Assembly (NCBI RefSeq): GCF_002954405.1
Contig: NZ_MQWC01000004.1
Span: 3,474,668 to 3,538,667 of the forward strand
Origin: Salinibacter sp. 10B
GTDB lineage: Bacteria; Bacteroidota; Rhodothermia; Rhodothermales; Salinibacteraceae
Reading direction: 5' to 3'
Length of the DNA stretch: 64,000 bases
The position numbers were made by a program, and so were the translations under genes. Positions within the stretch are counted from its first letter, which is position 1; every line of letters starts with the position of its first letter. Of the stretch, positions 35,766-44,586 are shown piece after piece. The notes under the pieces are model-generated. The model saw only the letters and a list, made by a program, of their open reading frames with translations, did no database searches and had not been told where the DNA came from.

Positions 35766-37679
35766 ATGCACTCCACGTTTACGGCCACTGTACACGACGC
35801 CCGACGGCGACTCGGAGATCTGCTCCGGGCTCTGCACCTTGTGTGGGAGGCCGCTCGTCGGTGGACCCTTCTGTGGGTGCTCTTTCTGGTCGTGCAGGGC
35901 ACGATCCCGACCGCAACCGTCTACCTCACGAAATGGCTCGTGGATGCGGTGGCTGAGGGGCTTGGGGGAGGGCTTACCTGGGAGGTTGCGGTTCCTGTGC
36001 TCATTCCCGCAATGCTGGTGGGAGGACTCATGCTATTGGCGGAGGTATTTGGAGGCCTGATGGGGTGGGTGCAGACGGCCCAGTCCGAATATCTGCGTGA
36101 CCACATCAAGGGGCAGATCCATGAGAAGGCCGTTCGGGTCGATTTGGCATTTTATGAAAGCCCGGCCTATTACGACCACATGGCCATGGCGACCGACGAG
36201 GCCGAAGGGCGGACGCTGTCGTTATTGCAGAGCCTTGGGCAGATGATCCAGAGCAGCATCACGCTTATGGGCGTGGCGCTCTTGCTTTTGCCGTATGCAT
36301 GGTGGCTGCCTCTTGCCTTGCTGGTAAGCACAGCGCCAGCTCTTTGGGTAGTGCTGGTGCACCGCCGGCGTCACCACGCCTGGTGGGAAGACACGGCGCC
36401 CGACCGCCGGTGGACAAACTACTTCAACCGAGTGCTTACGCTTCCCTTTTCGGCGGCCGAAGTGCGACTCTTCGGGCTCGGATCCCACTTCCAAGAGCAG
36501 TACCGAACCCTTCGAGAGGAGCTCCGAAATGGTCTTATTCGGCTCACCGGGCAGCAGAACTGGGCGCGGCTCGGGGCCGCAAGCATCGGGCTCCTCGTCA
36601 CGGTTGGGGTGATGGCATGGATGGGCATGCGAGCACTGGGCGGTCGGGCAACGCTCGGCGACCTCGCCCTGTTCTACCGTGCCTTTACCGAAGGCAAAGA
36701 CCTTATGCGGACGCTCTTGAATGGGGCGGGAAGTGCCTACAGCGATGCCCTCTACCTCGAACATCTCTTCACGTTTTTGGAGCTTACGCCCCAGGTCACG
36801 AGCCCGGCGGAGCCCGTTGCACTGCCTTCCGCACAGGCCCGTGAGATCCGGTTTGAAGAGGTTGGGTTCCGGTATCCCGATAGCGACGAGTGGGCCCTGC
36901 GCAATTTTTCTCTCACCATCCCTGCGGGCAAAACGGTAGCCGTTGTTGGGCCCAATGGAGCAGGAAAAAGCACGCTCACGAAGCTCCTCTGTCGCTTCTA
37001 CGATCCCCAGGAGGGGCGCATTCTGGTAGATGGCGTGGACCTTCGAGACTGTGATCTCGAGGCTCTTCGGGACGACATCACGGTTATGTTCCAGTATCCG
37101 ATGCAGTACATCGCTACCGCGGCCGGCAACATCCAGATGGGCGACCGCCGGGCGGAGGGCACCCGTGAGCGCGTGAAGCAGGCGGCCCGCGCCGGGGGGG
37201 CACACCGCATTATCGAGCGGCTACCGGACGGCTATGATACGCTTTTGGGCAAACAGTTCGAAGGAGGCGTGGAGCTAAGTGGAGGACAGTGGCAGCGCAT
37301 TACACTTGCGCGCGCCTTTTATCGAAAGGCGCCCATCGTCATCCTCGACGAGCCCACTAGTTTCATGGACTCCTGGGCCGAGATGCAATGGCTGGAACGG
37401 TTCCGCACGCTCGTGTCTACTCGCACCGCGATTCTCGTCACCCACCGTTTTACCACAGCCATGCAGGCAGACCTCATTTTCGTCATGGTGGACGGACAAG
37501 TGGTGGAGACGGGGTCCCACGAAGATCTCGTGACACAAGAGGGCATGTATGCGGACTCCTGGCAGGCCCAGACGACGGTGCGGGAGCTTGGAGACGACCG
37601 TGGAGCGTCCGCTGCGCCGGAGCACGGCGTCCCTTCTGCAAAAAATGGACGCTCGTCACTCTCACCCGGTTCTCATTAG
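35766..37679 (+). CDS. ABC exporter of the lasso cluster (D protein)
   Basis: The 637-residue half-transporter has an N-terminal six-helix membrane domain (for example LLWVLFLVVQGTIPTATVYL near residue 40 and segments near 80, 165-190 and 285) and a C-terminal ATPase: Walker A GPNGAGKST, Q-loop VMFQYPM, signature LSGGQWQRITLA, Walker B IVILDEPT and a switch His in VTHRF. There is no C39 peptidase domain, as expected where the leader is removed by B2. In lasso clusters such exporters secrete the mature peptide and give self-immunity. The next gene begins 16 bases after its stop. Confidence 0.92.
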   Translation: MHSTFTATVHDARRRLGDLLRALHLVWEAARRWTLLWVLFLVVQGTIPTATVYLTKWLVDAVAEGLGGGLTWEVAVPVLIPAMLVGGLMLLAEVFGGLMGWVQTAQSEYLRDHIKGQIHEKAVRVDLAFYESPAYYDHMAMATDEAEGRTLSLLQSLGQMIQSSITLMGVALLLLPYAWWLPLALLVSTAPALWVVLVHRRRHHAWWEDTAPDRRWTNYFNRVLTLPFSAAEVRLFGLGSHFQEQYRTLREELRNGLIRLTGQQNWARLGAASIGLLVTVGVMAWMGMRALGGRATLGDLALFYRAFTEGKDLMRTLLNGAGSAYSDALYLEHLFTFLELTPQVTSPAEPVALPSAQAREIRFEEVGFRYPDSDEWALRNFSLTIPAGKTVAVVGPNGAGKSTLTKLLCRFYDPQEGRILVDGVDLRDCDLEALRDDITVMFQYPMQYIATAAGNIQMGDRRAEGTRERVKQAARAGGAHRIIERLPDGYDTLLGKQFEGGVELSGGQWQRITLARAFYRKAPIVILDEPTSFMDSWAEMQWLERFRTLVSTRTAILVTHRFTTAMQADLIFVMVDGQVVETGSHEDLVTQEGMYADSWQAQTTVRELGDDRGASAAPEHGVPSAKNGRSSLSPGSH

Positions 37680-37695
37680 TTTTGAGGAGTTCTCG

Positions 37696-38964
37696 ATGTC
37701 TTTTGCCTTTGTTTCCGCTTCAGCGCCCCCCTTCCTTCGTTCGGCTCCGCCCTTCGCACCGGAGACGCAGCTTCTGTGTCTGTGTGCGCGGTCTGAGGTG
37801 GAGGGGGAGCGGGAGGATCGCCTTCGGGCCCTCCTCGCAGAGCCACTCGATTGGGCCGCTGTGCTCACGGCGGCCGCGCTTCACGGCGTTTCGGGAATGC
37901 TCTACCACCACCTTGCCCGTCACGCTGCCAGCGTTCCCGCCGATGCGTTGTCGTGTCTCCAACGCCGTGCGCAAGCTACGCAGTTTTACAACATGCGGGT
38001 CATGACAGAGCTGGTACGAATCGCGGCACTGTTTCGGGCCGAGGGGATTCCGCTTCTCACCTACAAAGGGGCTGCTCTGGCCTCTCGCTACTACGGAAAT
38101 CTGGCCTTTCGGCGTTTCGGGGACGTAGACCTTCTCGTTCATCGGGACAATCTGGGCCAGGCGAAAGCTCTTCTGCTCGGGGAAGGATACGCCACTGTTC
38201 GGTCGCTATCGGACGAACAAGAGCACATGAGGCATGAGGCACAGCTCGGCTATGAGTTGCACCACGAAGAACGGGACGTGCTCGTCGAGCTGCATTGGGC
38301 ACTGCTCAACCGTGCACTCACATTCCGCCTCTCGTCCGATGACGTATGGGCGCGATCCACGACGCACCAGTTCGGCACCAGTTCGGTGCAGGTGCTCGAT
38401 CCGGATGATTTACTGCTGTACCTGTGTGCGCACGGGACCAAGCATCACTGGAGCCGTCTGCTGTGGGTGAGCGACGTGGCGCAGGTGCTGCGGGCAGATC
38501 CCGATCGCGACTGGGGACGGCTGATGAAGCGAGCCCGTTCGATCGGGAGCCTGCGCACCTTGCTTCTAGGGGTGATCCTTGCGGGGCGGTGGCTGGACGT
38601 GGAAGTGCCGCCGGAGGTGCATCGCCGAATTGCGTCAGACGAAACGGTCGAACGGCTGGTGCAAGAGGTGGAGACGAAGTGGTTTGGTACGCAGAAAGGC
38701 CTCTTTCGGCCCGTCGAATGGTCCACGTTCTGGTTCGCCTTCCGCACGCGCCAGCGCCTGCGCGACAATCTGGCCCTTCTCGGGCACTACGCGGCCCTGG
38801 CCGTAACGCCGACCGAGCACGATTATGCGTTTCTATCGCTTCCTCCATCCCTCTGGGGATTGTACTACCTCATTCGTCCGTTTCGCCTCCTTCGAGATGG
38901 GGGCCGCGCCCTTGCTCGTCTTGTGGACGGAACGGCCAAACCAACGTCACACCATGCGCAATAA
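37696..38964 (+). CDS. Nucleotidyltransferase-like protein (NTP_transf_5 type) of the lasso cluster
   Basis: I chose ATG 37696 because a good ribosome site (gaggag) lies seven bases upstream; a frame start at 37549 would overlap the exporter deeply. The 422-residue protein matches the uncharacterised nucleotidyltransferase family with EGIPLLTYKGAALASRYY (about 116-133) followed by RRFGDVDLLV (139-148), which supplies the metal-binding acids, and VLVELHWALL later. Proteins of this type recur in kinase-bearing lasso clusters, but their reaction is unknown; they might add a nucleotide or sugar-phosphate to the peptide. It overlaps the B2 gene by 11 bases. Confidence 0.8.
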   Translation: MSFAFVSASAPPFLRSAPPFAPETQLLCLCARSEVEGEREDRLRALLAEPLDWAAVLTAAALHGVSGMLYHHLARHAASVPADALSCLQRRAQATQFYNMRVMTELVRIAALFRAEGIPLLTYKGAALASRYYGNLAFRRFGDVDLLVHRDNLGQAKALLLGEGYATVRSLSDEQEHMRHEAQLGYELHHEERDVLVELHWALLNRALTFRLSSDDVWARSTTHQFGTSSVQVLDPDDLLLYLCAHGTKHHWSRLLWVSDVAQVLRADPDRDWGRLMKRARSIGSLRTLLLGVILAGRWLDVEVPPEVHRRIASDETVERLVQEVETKWFGTQKGLFRPVEWSTFWFAFRTRQRLRDNLALLGHYAALAVTPTEHDYAFLSLPPSLWGLYYLIRPFRLLRDGGRALARLVDGTAKPTSHHAQ

Positions 38965-39442
38965 TGTCACCAGACGGCTGCTTTCTCGCGGAAGGCGGGG
39001 AGCACAAACGCTGCGCCGGATCACCTGGGCCGAATGGAAAGCGCTCGGCCTTGCGGGGGGCACGGTGATGGCCGTCGCCCTGCTCCTACGTCTGGTTTCG
39101 TTTCGACGCGTCCAGCGCCTGCTTTCGGGGGCGGCGTCTCGATCGGAGTGCTCCGTGCGGCTGAGCGAAGACGACGAGCAGCGACTACTGTGGGCCGTCG
39201 CAGCGATAAGCCGGCGGCTGTTCCCGGCTCGTCCGTGCCTCACGCAGGCCCTTGCCGCGCAGGTCCTCCTTCGGTGGAGGAAGGGGCGACCCGCACAGTT
39301 GCGCATCGGCGTGGCTCGGGCCGACGACAATCAAATTCGGGCCCATGCCTGGCTCGAGCGAGACGGGAACGTCCTAATTGGAGGGGGCGCATCGCCTCGG
39401 GTTTACAGCCTGCTTTCCGGACGAGCAGAGGACCCCCTTTAG
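38954..39442 (+). CDS. Lasso-peptide leader peptidase (B2 protein, transglutaminase-like)
   Basis: The start at 38954 (MRNNVTRRLL) overlaps the preceding gene by 11 bases and gives 162 residues. The protein has a basic N-terminal region and the Transglut_core3 pattern of lasso B2 proteases: Cys95 in ARPCLTQALAAQVLL, His131 in IRAHAWLE and Asp137 in RDGNVLIGG as the Cys-His-Asp triad. B2 cuts the leader from the precursor, guided by B1. B1 follows after about 50 bases on the same strand. Confidence 0.92.
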   Translation: MRNNVTRRLLSRGRRGAQTLRRITWAEWKALGLAGGTVMAVALLLRLVSFRRVQRLLSGAASRSECSVRLSEDDEQRLLWAVAAISRRLFPARPCLTQALAAQVLLRWRKGRPAQLRIGVARADDNQIRAHAWLERDGNVLIGGGASPRVYSLLSGRAEDPL

Positions 39443-39493
39443 GGAGACCTGCTCCAGCTCATTTCTTTTCTCCTCATAGACGAATTGACGACA

Positions 39494-39805
39494 ATGGACT
39501 CAACTTCCCAGCAGCTTTCGCTTGACAGCTCCGTAGCGCGCACCGACGACAACTTGTCGTCCAATCTCGCCGGGGAAGAAGTGATTTTAAACCTCATGGA
39601 TGGCGTGTACTACGGCTTGAACGAGGTCGGGGCGCGTATCTGGGCCCTGATGGAGACCGCCGACACGCCCCGCGAGATCTGTGATGCGCTCCAAGAAGAA
39701 TATGACGTGGACCGGAGCACGCTCGAATCGGACGTGCGTGCTATCCTGGTGGATATGGAGGAGGCCGGGCTCATTGAATGCTCTCCCGATCGGGGAGACG
39801 AGTAG
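39494..39805 (+). CDS. PqqD-like leader-recognition protein (lasso B1, RRE)
   Basis: With ATG at 39494 the product has 103 residues. It shows the winged-helix PqqD/RRE pattern: ILNLMDGVYYGLNEVGARIW, then REICDALQEEYDVD, then VRAILVDMEEAGLIE. In lasso pathways the separate B1 protein binds the precursor leader at the YxxP motif and presents it to the B2 peptidase and cyclase. It is the last recognisable gene of the cluster. A TTG three codons earlier is possible but unneeded. Confidence 0.92.
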   Translation: MDSTSQQLSLDSSVARTDDNLSSNLAGEEVILNLMDGVYYGLNEVGARIWALMETADTPREICDALQEEYDVDRSTLESDVRAILVDMEEAGLIECSPDRGDE

Positions 39806-39904
39806 GGGCACTCAGGTGTCGGGGAGGGACGATGAGGAGCAATGGGAGAGGCCGCGCCGTACCCTCAGTCCTTGTTCTCTTCCGCCAACCGACGGAGTCT
39901 CACC

Positions 39905-41023
39905 ATGCGACGGTCCGTTCTGCTCGTGCTCGCACTGTTTCTGCCGGCCTGCGGCATTTCGATTCCGGATTGGGGCGGAGACGCACTCTCGCCTGACCGA
40001 ATTACGGTTCCCGATGGCTTTCGCGTCGAGATCTTTTCCGATCAGCTGCCGGAGGCGCGGTCAATGGCGCTCTCCCGGTCTGGAACGCTCTTCGTAGGGT
40101 CCCGGGACGGGGGCGAGGTCTATGCGCTGCGAGATGTGGACGACGACCATCGGGCCGATTCGGTCTATACCATTGCCACGGGACTCAACACGCCGAATGG
40201 AGTGGCGGTGCGCCAGGGGGACCTCTACGTGGCTGAGATTTCGCGCATTTTGCGCTACGAGAATATCGATGCCCGGTTGGACGACCCGCCGACACCCACC
40301 GTTGTGTCCGATGCCTTCCCGAGTGATACGCATCACGGATGGAAGTATATCGACTTCGGCCCAAGCGACAGTCTCTACGTGCCTGTGGGAGCGCCATGCA
40401 ACATCTGCGACGAAGGCGATCCGTATGCGTCCATTCATCGCATCGCGCCGGATGGCAGTGGGCACACCATCGTGGCGCGGGGCGTGCGCAACACCGTGGG
40501 ATTCGACTGGCATCCAGAGACGGGCGACCTCTGGTTTACCGATAATGGCCGCGATTGGCTCGGCGACGACCGCCCGCCCGACGAACTGAACCGTCTCACA
40601 GATCCCCCACAGCACTTCGGCTATCCCTACGTGCATGGCGACAGCTTGCTCGATCCGGAATACGGAGAGGGGCACGACCCGGCCGAGTATACAGCCCCCG
40701 TGCAAGAGTTGGGACCGCACGTTGCGGCACTGGGCATGACGTTTTACACGGGACAGCAGTTTCCGGAGGCGTACCGGGAACAGGTCTTCATCGCCGAGCA
40801 CGGCTCCTGGAATCGGAGTACCAAGATCGGCTACCGCGTCACCCTCGTGCGGCTGAACGACGAGGGGACGGCGGTCGGCTACGAGCCCTTCGCGACGGGC
40901 TGGCTTCGGAACGGCGACAACTGGGGACGGCCGGTGGACGTACTGCAGACGCCCGAGGGAGCACTGCTGGTCTCCGACGACCAGACCGGCACCATCTACC
41001 GCATCTCATACGAGCCGCTCTAG
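39905..41023 (+). CDS. PQQ-type soluble sugar (sorbosone/aldose) dehydrogenase lipoprotein
   Basis: The start at 39905 (MRRSVLLVLAL) gives a signal peptide with lipobox LPAC, so the protein is likely lipid-anchored. The rest is a six-bladed beta-propeller of the glucose/sorbosone dehydrogenase family: ITVPDGFRVEIF, LNTPNGVAVRQGDLYVA, SDTHHGWKYIDFGP, VGAPCNICDEGDPYAS, VRNTVGFDWHPETGDLWFTDNG and AEHGSWNRS near the end. These enzymes oxidise sugars in the periplasm with PQQ or a similar cofactor. It starts 99 bases after the lasso B1 gene but has no known link to lasso synthesis. Confidence 0.9.
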   Translation: MRRSVLLVLALFLPACGISIPDWGGDALSPDRITVPDGFRVEIFSDQLPEARSMALSRSGTLFVGSRDGGEVYALRDVDDDHRADSVYTIATGLNTPNGVAVRQGDLYVAEISRILRYENIDARLDDPPTPTVVSDAFPSDTHHGWKYIDFGPSDSLYVPVGAPCNICDEGDPYASIHRIAPDGSGHTIVARGVRNTVGFDWHPETGDLWFTDNGRDWLGDDRPPDELNRLTDPPQHFGYPYVHGDSLLDPEYGEGHDPAEYTAPVQELGPHVAALGMTFYTGQQFPEAYREQVFIAEHGSWNRSTKIGYRVTLVRLNDEGTAVGYEPFATGWLRNGDNWGRPVDVLQTPEGALLVSDDQTGTIYRISYEPL

Positions 41024-41156
41024 CTGCTCTCCTCCTCGTTCTTCGCTCCAGTTGCGAGCCACTTTCCGCGGGCAGACGGCGGTCCCGCTGCGCCTCCGAT
41101 GCAGGCAGCGGAACCGCTCACGTCTCTGAGGGGAGATCAACCAATATGGACGTAGG

Positions 41157-41181
41157 GAGGGGGGCAAGAAACGCCCCCCTC
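41157..41181. terminator. Hairpin between convergent genes
   Basis: GAGGGGGGC (41157-41165) pairs perfectly with GCCCCCCTC (41173-41181) across a seven-base loop. It lies between the stops of the sugar dehydrogenase (plus) and the ScyD-like gene (minus) and could serve both directions. There is no T-run on either side, so its role is inferred from position. Confidence 0.45.
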
Positions 41182-41227
41182 ACAGGTGCATGACGAACCA
41201 CGCCCGTGGAACGGGAAGCGAGGGCCA

Positions 41228-42490
41228 CTACGGAGCAGCGGAGGGCACGGGGCGGACCGTCGGCGTTCCGATGTTGTTTTCCAGAAGCCACAGCGTCCCC
41301 TCCTTGTCGAAGGCGATTGCTCCCGGGAGCGTGAGGTCGTCCGTTACTGCGGTGCACTGTCCCGTTTCAACATCGCAGCGGTTGATGGTGCCTCCCGCCG
41401 GGTTTCCCAGTGCGGTGGCGGCAAACCAGCCGTTCTCGTCGTACTCGACGACGTACAAGTCGCCGTTGGGTCCGAATTCGACGTCAATCACCGACGTAAG
41501 CCCGGAGAGGGCAACCTCGCAGTGGTCAGACGGGCAGGTGACGTTCTGTGCCCTTTCCTCGACGCGCCACACGCGGGAGAGGTCCGTAGAGGGATTGCCT
41601 TCGAGGTTTTCGGGCGTCACGCCGGTCAGCTCCCCAACGTAGTAATCCCCGCTCGGTCCCACGTCAACCGCAGTCGGCACGGGTTGTACGTAGCAGTTTG
41701 TGTCCTGAGAGAGGGGGAACAGCACTCGCCAGTCGGTGGGGTCGGTGGAAGCCGCCGGCGGGCCAGTCGTCGGGGGCGTGAGGATGGACACCCACTCGAC
41801 CGTCCCGTTCGTACGGGCCGATAGCAGCGTATTTCCCGCCGCGTCGGCCACCAGCACCTCACTTCCGGAACGATGGGCGAGGTGGTACGGGTTGGACTGC
41901 GGCCCCGCGGTGAACCCCTGCGATGGATTGATCTCACAGCGTGGGTCTTTCCACTTCAGTCCCTCGTTCGCGTCCGGGTCAACGGCCTGCTCGAAGGCCT
42001 CCACGTTGCCGACCTTTCGGGCGGTGCCGCGCGTCACGTGCCACACGCCCGCGCCGACGGCCTGGTCGAGTCCCCCGCTGGTCGCGAAGAAGTTGCCGCG
42101 GCCAATCGTTTCGATTCCGTTGATCGGCGAGCCCGTCACCGTCGCAATTTCCGTCACCTCCTGCACGCCCTGTCGGCTGATTTCCTTGACGACCGACGTG
42201 TTGGTTCCCTCAGGGGGAATGTCGGTTCCGGGGGACACCGTTTCGACGGCGAGGATACTCCCATTGGGGGCAGTCGCCAGGTCAAACACCGGGCCGGAGA
42301 GCACGGTCCCCCCCGACGGCCCCGTTGGATTGTTCGGGGGAGGCACCCCCTGCATCATAGCCCCGCGGGCTTCGACGTGGGCTTCGGGAGGAACCGGGTC
42401 TTCCTCTGCGTCGGGAGCAGAGGTGTCACATCCGACGAACAGCATGGCCATTGTAGCAAAAGCGAGAAGGGCACCCTGTGCGTATCTCAT
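41228..42490 (-). CDS. ScyD/ScyE-family lipoprotein
   Basis: The start at 42490 (MRYAQGALLAFA) gives a lipoprotein signal ending in FVGCDTS. The 420-residue protein then follows the ScyD/ScyE pattern of beta-propeller repeats: GPVFDLATAPNGSILAVE, SPINGIETIGRGNFFATSG, SNPYHLAHRSGSEVLVADA, VPTAVDVGPSGDYYVGELTG, SVIDVEFGPNGDLYVVEYDE and a final LPGAIAFDKEGTLWLLEN. The family is named after cyanobacterial scytonemin genes, but most members are extracellular proteins of unknown function. A 67-codon upstream extension of the frame is not used. Confidence 0.85.
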   Translation of the reverse strand: MRYAQGALLAFATMAMLFVGCDTSAPDAEEDPVPPEAHVEARGAMMQGVPPPNNPTGPSGGTVLSGPVFDLATAPNGSILAVETVSPGTDIPPEGTNTSVVKEISRQGVQEVTEIATVTGSPINGIETIGRGNFFATSGGLDQAVGAGVWHVTRGTARKVGNVEAFEQAVDPDANEGLKWKDPRCEINPSQGFTAGPQSNPYHLAHRSGSEVLVADAAGNTLLSARTNGTVEWVSILTPPTTGPPAASTDPTDWRVLFPLSQDTNCYVQPVPTAVDVGPSGDYYVGELTGVTPENLEGNPSTDLSRVWRVEERAQNVTCPSDHCEVALSGLTSVIDVEFGPNGDLYVVEYDENGWFAATALGNPAGGTINRCDVETGQCTAVTDDLTLPGAIAFDKEGTLWLLENNIGTPTVRPVPSAAP

Positions 42491-43064
42491 GACTTGGACG
42501 GGCTTGTTGAGAGAGGAGCGGAGAATGCCGGATCTCAGCATGCCTCTGCCGGTGATCGAGGCGGACGGCCTCCACCCGCGAGGAGGAGAAGGACACCGCG
42601 CACGGGAAAGGAGGCCGTTTCTCGGCACCCGTATGGCGCCGAGGGATCCAGGTGTTAGCTGAGCGTAGCTTTGCGCCCTCCCAAATGTCAAGAAATGTTC
42701 AAGGTCGGGAGCTTTGTCCTACGCGTCAGTGCTCTTCAGTCACACAAGGTCATTATCGATATTTCCAGCGCTCGGACACGCCCAAGGCAGTGTCGATGCA
42801 TGGCGGCGGCTGCTACGGGGCCGAAATCTCGCATGTACTCCCCGACAACCATATTCATTGATACGCGGCCGACCCATCTGTCCGGGTCGACGGTGGGGAC
42901 CGACGCCATCCCGAACGGGACGCCCTACGGGAGAAGTGCATCGGCAGAGACAACGGGGAACGACCGGTGGACGGGCCGATCCTCGTCGCCGACGATCAGA
43001 CAGGGACGACGAACCGCACGCGTATGACCGCAGGGGGGAGAAGGGGAGAATGGAGGCCCGCTCG
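42491..43064. other. 574-base region without an intact gene
   Basis: Frames on the plus strand (for example 42671-43027) have biased composition and no family pattern, and start after the ScyD-like promoter side. The only recognisable content is a short remnant resembling the end of a sugar dehydrogenase gene (42946-43017). The left part presumably holds the promoter of the ScyD-like gene. Confidence 0.55.
42946..43017 (+). pseudogene. Possible remnant of a sugar-dehydrogenase C-terminus
   Basis: Translating 42946 onwards gives RDNGERPVDGPILVADDQTG. This resembles the C-terminal part of the intact dehydrogenase at 39905-41023, whose corresponding segments are GDNWGRPVDV and GALLVSDDQTGTIYRI, with an eight-residue piece missing between them. 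The match is short and the flanks are not alignable, so this could be a decayed duplicate or chance. Confidence 0.35.
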
Positions 43065-43985
43065 TTATGCTGCGGAGTGGGGAGAGGGAGAAAAAACGCG
43101 AGCGGCCTCTCGGTGCATAATTGCGTGTAGGTCGGCCGTAAGTTCCGGCGTTTCGGCGTAGCCGCCCGAGAGAAGGAGGACGACCGGCAGATTGCGATCG
43201 TGGATCTGCTCCAGCACGTAGCCGTCGCGGGCATGCAGGCCCTCGCGGCTAAGGTTGATGCGTCCAAAGCGGTCGTCGGCCGCCACGTCGATGCCGCCGA
43301 GGTAGAAGACGAGGTCGGGATTGACGGCGTCGAGCGTGCGGGGGAGGTGCGTCTTCAGTGTCTCCAGATACGTCTCATCGCCGGTCGCGTCGTCGAGGGG
43401 CACGTCGAGCGAGGACGGCGGTTTCTCAAAAGGGTAGTTCTTGGCGCCGTGCATCGAAAAGGTGAACACCGAGTCGTCCTCCGCAAAAAAGGCTGCGTTG
43501 CCGTTGCCCTGGTGGACGTCGAGGTCGACGATCAGAATGCGCTGTGCCCAGCAGGACGACTGCAGGACCCGCACGGCGACGGCCACATCATTCAGCACAC
43601 AAAAGCCCTCGCCCCAGTCCGGAAACGCGTGGTGCGTGCCTCCAGCCAGGTTGGCCGCACGGCCATCGGTAAGGGCCATGAACGCGGCGTTGATGGTGCC
43701 CTGCACGGCCAGCCGCGAGCGGTAGACGAGCCGTTCCGACCAGGGAAGGCCCATCCGGCGCTCGGCGTGATCGGACAGGGCGCCCTGGGCCAGTCGTTTC
43801 AGGTAGTCCGACGTGTGTACCCGCTGGAGGTCGGCCCAGTCGGCCTGCCGGGGGGCCACGACGTCGGACGGCACGATCAGCCCCTCATCGAGCAGGCGAC
43901 GGTGCAGGGCCGGAAACTTGGCCATCGGAAATGGGTGGCCGTCTGGAAGCGGCACGTAGTACCCGTCGCTGTAGCTGACGCGCAT
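43065..43985 (-). CDS. Histone-deacetylase-family (acetylpolyamine/acetoin-type) amidohydrolase
   Basis: The 306-residue protein belongs to the HDAC superfamily: FPMAKFPALHRRLLDEG at the start, the active-site stretch GGTHHAFPDWGEGFCVLND with tandem His, VDLDVHQGNGNA supplying the zinc-binding Asp and His, VFYLGGIDVAADDRFG with the second zinc Asp, and LSGGYA near the end. Bacterial members remove acetyl groups from polyamines, small molecules or proteins. The substrate cannot be told from the sequence. The gene stands alone. Confidence 0.92.
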   Translation of the reverse strand: MRVSYSDGYYVPLPDGHPFPMAKFPALHRRLLDEGLIVPSDVVAPRQADWADLQRVHTSDYLKRLAQGALSDHAERRMGLPWSERLVYRSRLAVQGTINAAFMALTDGRAANLAGGTHHAFPDWGEGFCVLNDVAVAVRVLQSSCWAQRILIVDLDVHQGNGNAAFFAEDDSVFTFSMHGAKNYPFEKPPSSLDVPLDDATGDETYLETLKTHLPRTLDAVNPDLVFYLGGIDVAADDRFGRINLSREGLHARDGYVLEQIHDRNLPVVLLLSGGYAETPELTADLHAIMHREAARVFSPSPHSAA

Positions 43986-44082
43986 ACGGCGGTGCGTTCG
44001 GCGTTCTGCGTTTAGTGCTGAGTGTTCTCTGGGGCAATCAAAGAGACGAAAAACGTTCCCCGCAAAACGCCCGACGCGAATA

Positions 44083-44586
44083 CTATTTTGACTGCTGGCG
44101 CGCGAACTCCTTGTAGCTTTGGTCCTCGTAGGCCCCTGACCCGACGAATCGGATCATCGTAAGAAAGGTGGGGCGCTTGATGAAGCCGGGCTGCCGGGCG
44201 ATGGGGGTGCCGTCGGGCTTCATGAACACGGTGGTGGGCACGCCCCGTGCTCCGAGGACCGAGGCGAGCTGGCTCGTGGTGAGCGTCCGGTTGGCGTAGG
44301 TGTGGTTTCCCCCCGTTGTATCGCTATTCAGACGGACGTAGGTAAAGTTGTCGTCCAGATACTGCTGCACGGTGGAATGGGAGTACACCGTGTTTTGCAT
44401 GCGCTGGCAGTAGGGGCACCAGGACGCATAGATCTCGACCAGAATGGGCGTTTGTTCCTCCTGTGCTGTCGCGATGACCTCTTCGAAGGACTGTGGAGGA
44501 ATGGTAATCTGAGCGGAGGCCGGATGGGCAGTGATGCCCAGGAGGCCTACTAGCAGGAGGCAGGAGACAAGGCGTGTGGTGCGCAT
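44083..44586 (-). CDS. Periplasmic thioredoxin-fold protein
   Basis: The start at 44586 (MRTTRLVSCLL) gives a signal peptide ending ASAQI. The mature protein of about 140 residues has the thioredoxin-like motif EIYASWCPYCQRMQ with a CxxC active site, LNSDTTGGNHTYA, and the cis-Pro segment ARGVPTTVFM. It resembles SoxW/DsbD-gamma-like or DUF255-type single-domain reductants. It is probably periplasmic. Partners are not adjacent. An upstream 67-codon extension of the frame is rejected because it would bury the signal. Confidence 0.88.
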   Translation of the reverse strand: MRTTRLVSCLLLVGLLGITAHPASAQITIPPQSFEEVIATAQEEQTPILVEIYASWCPYCQRMQNTVYSHSTVQQYLDDNFTYVRLNSDTTGGNHTYANRTLTTSQLASVLGARGVPTTVFMKPDGTPIARQPGFIKRPTFLTMIRFVGSGAYEDQSYKEFARQQSK

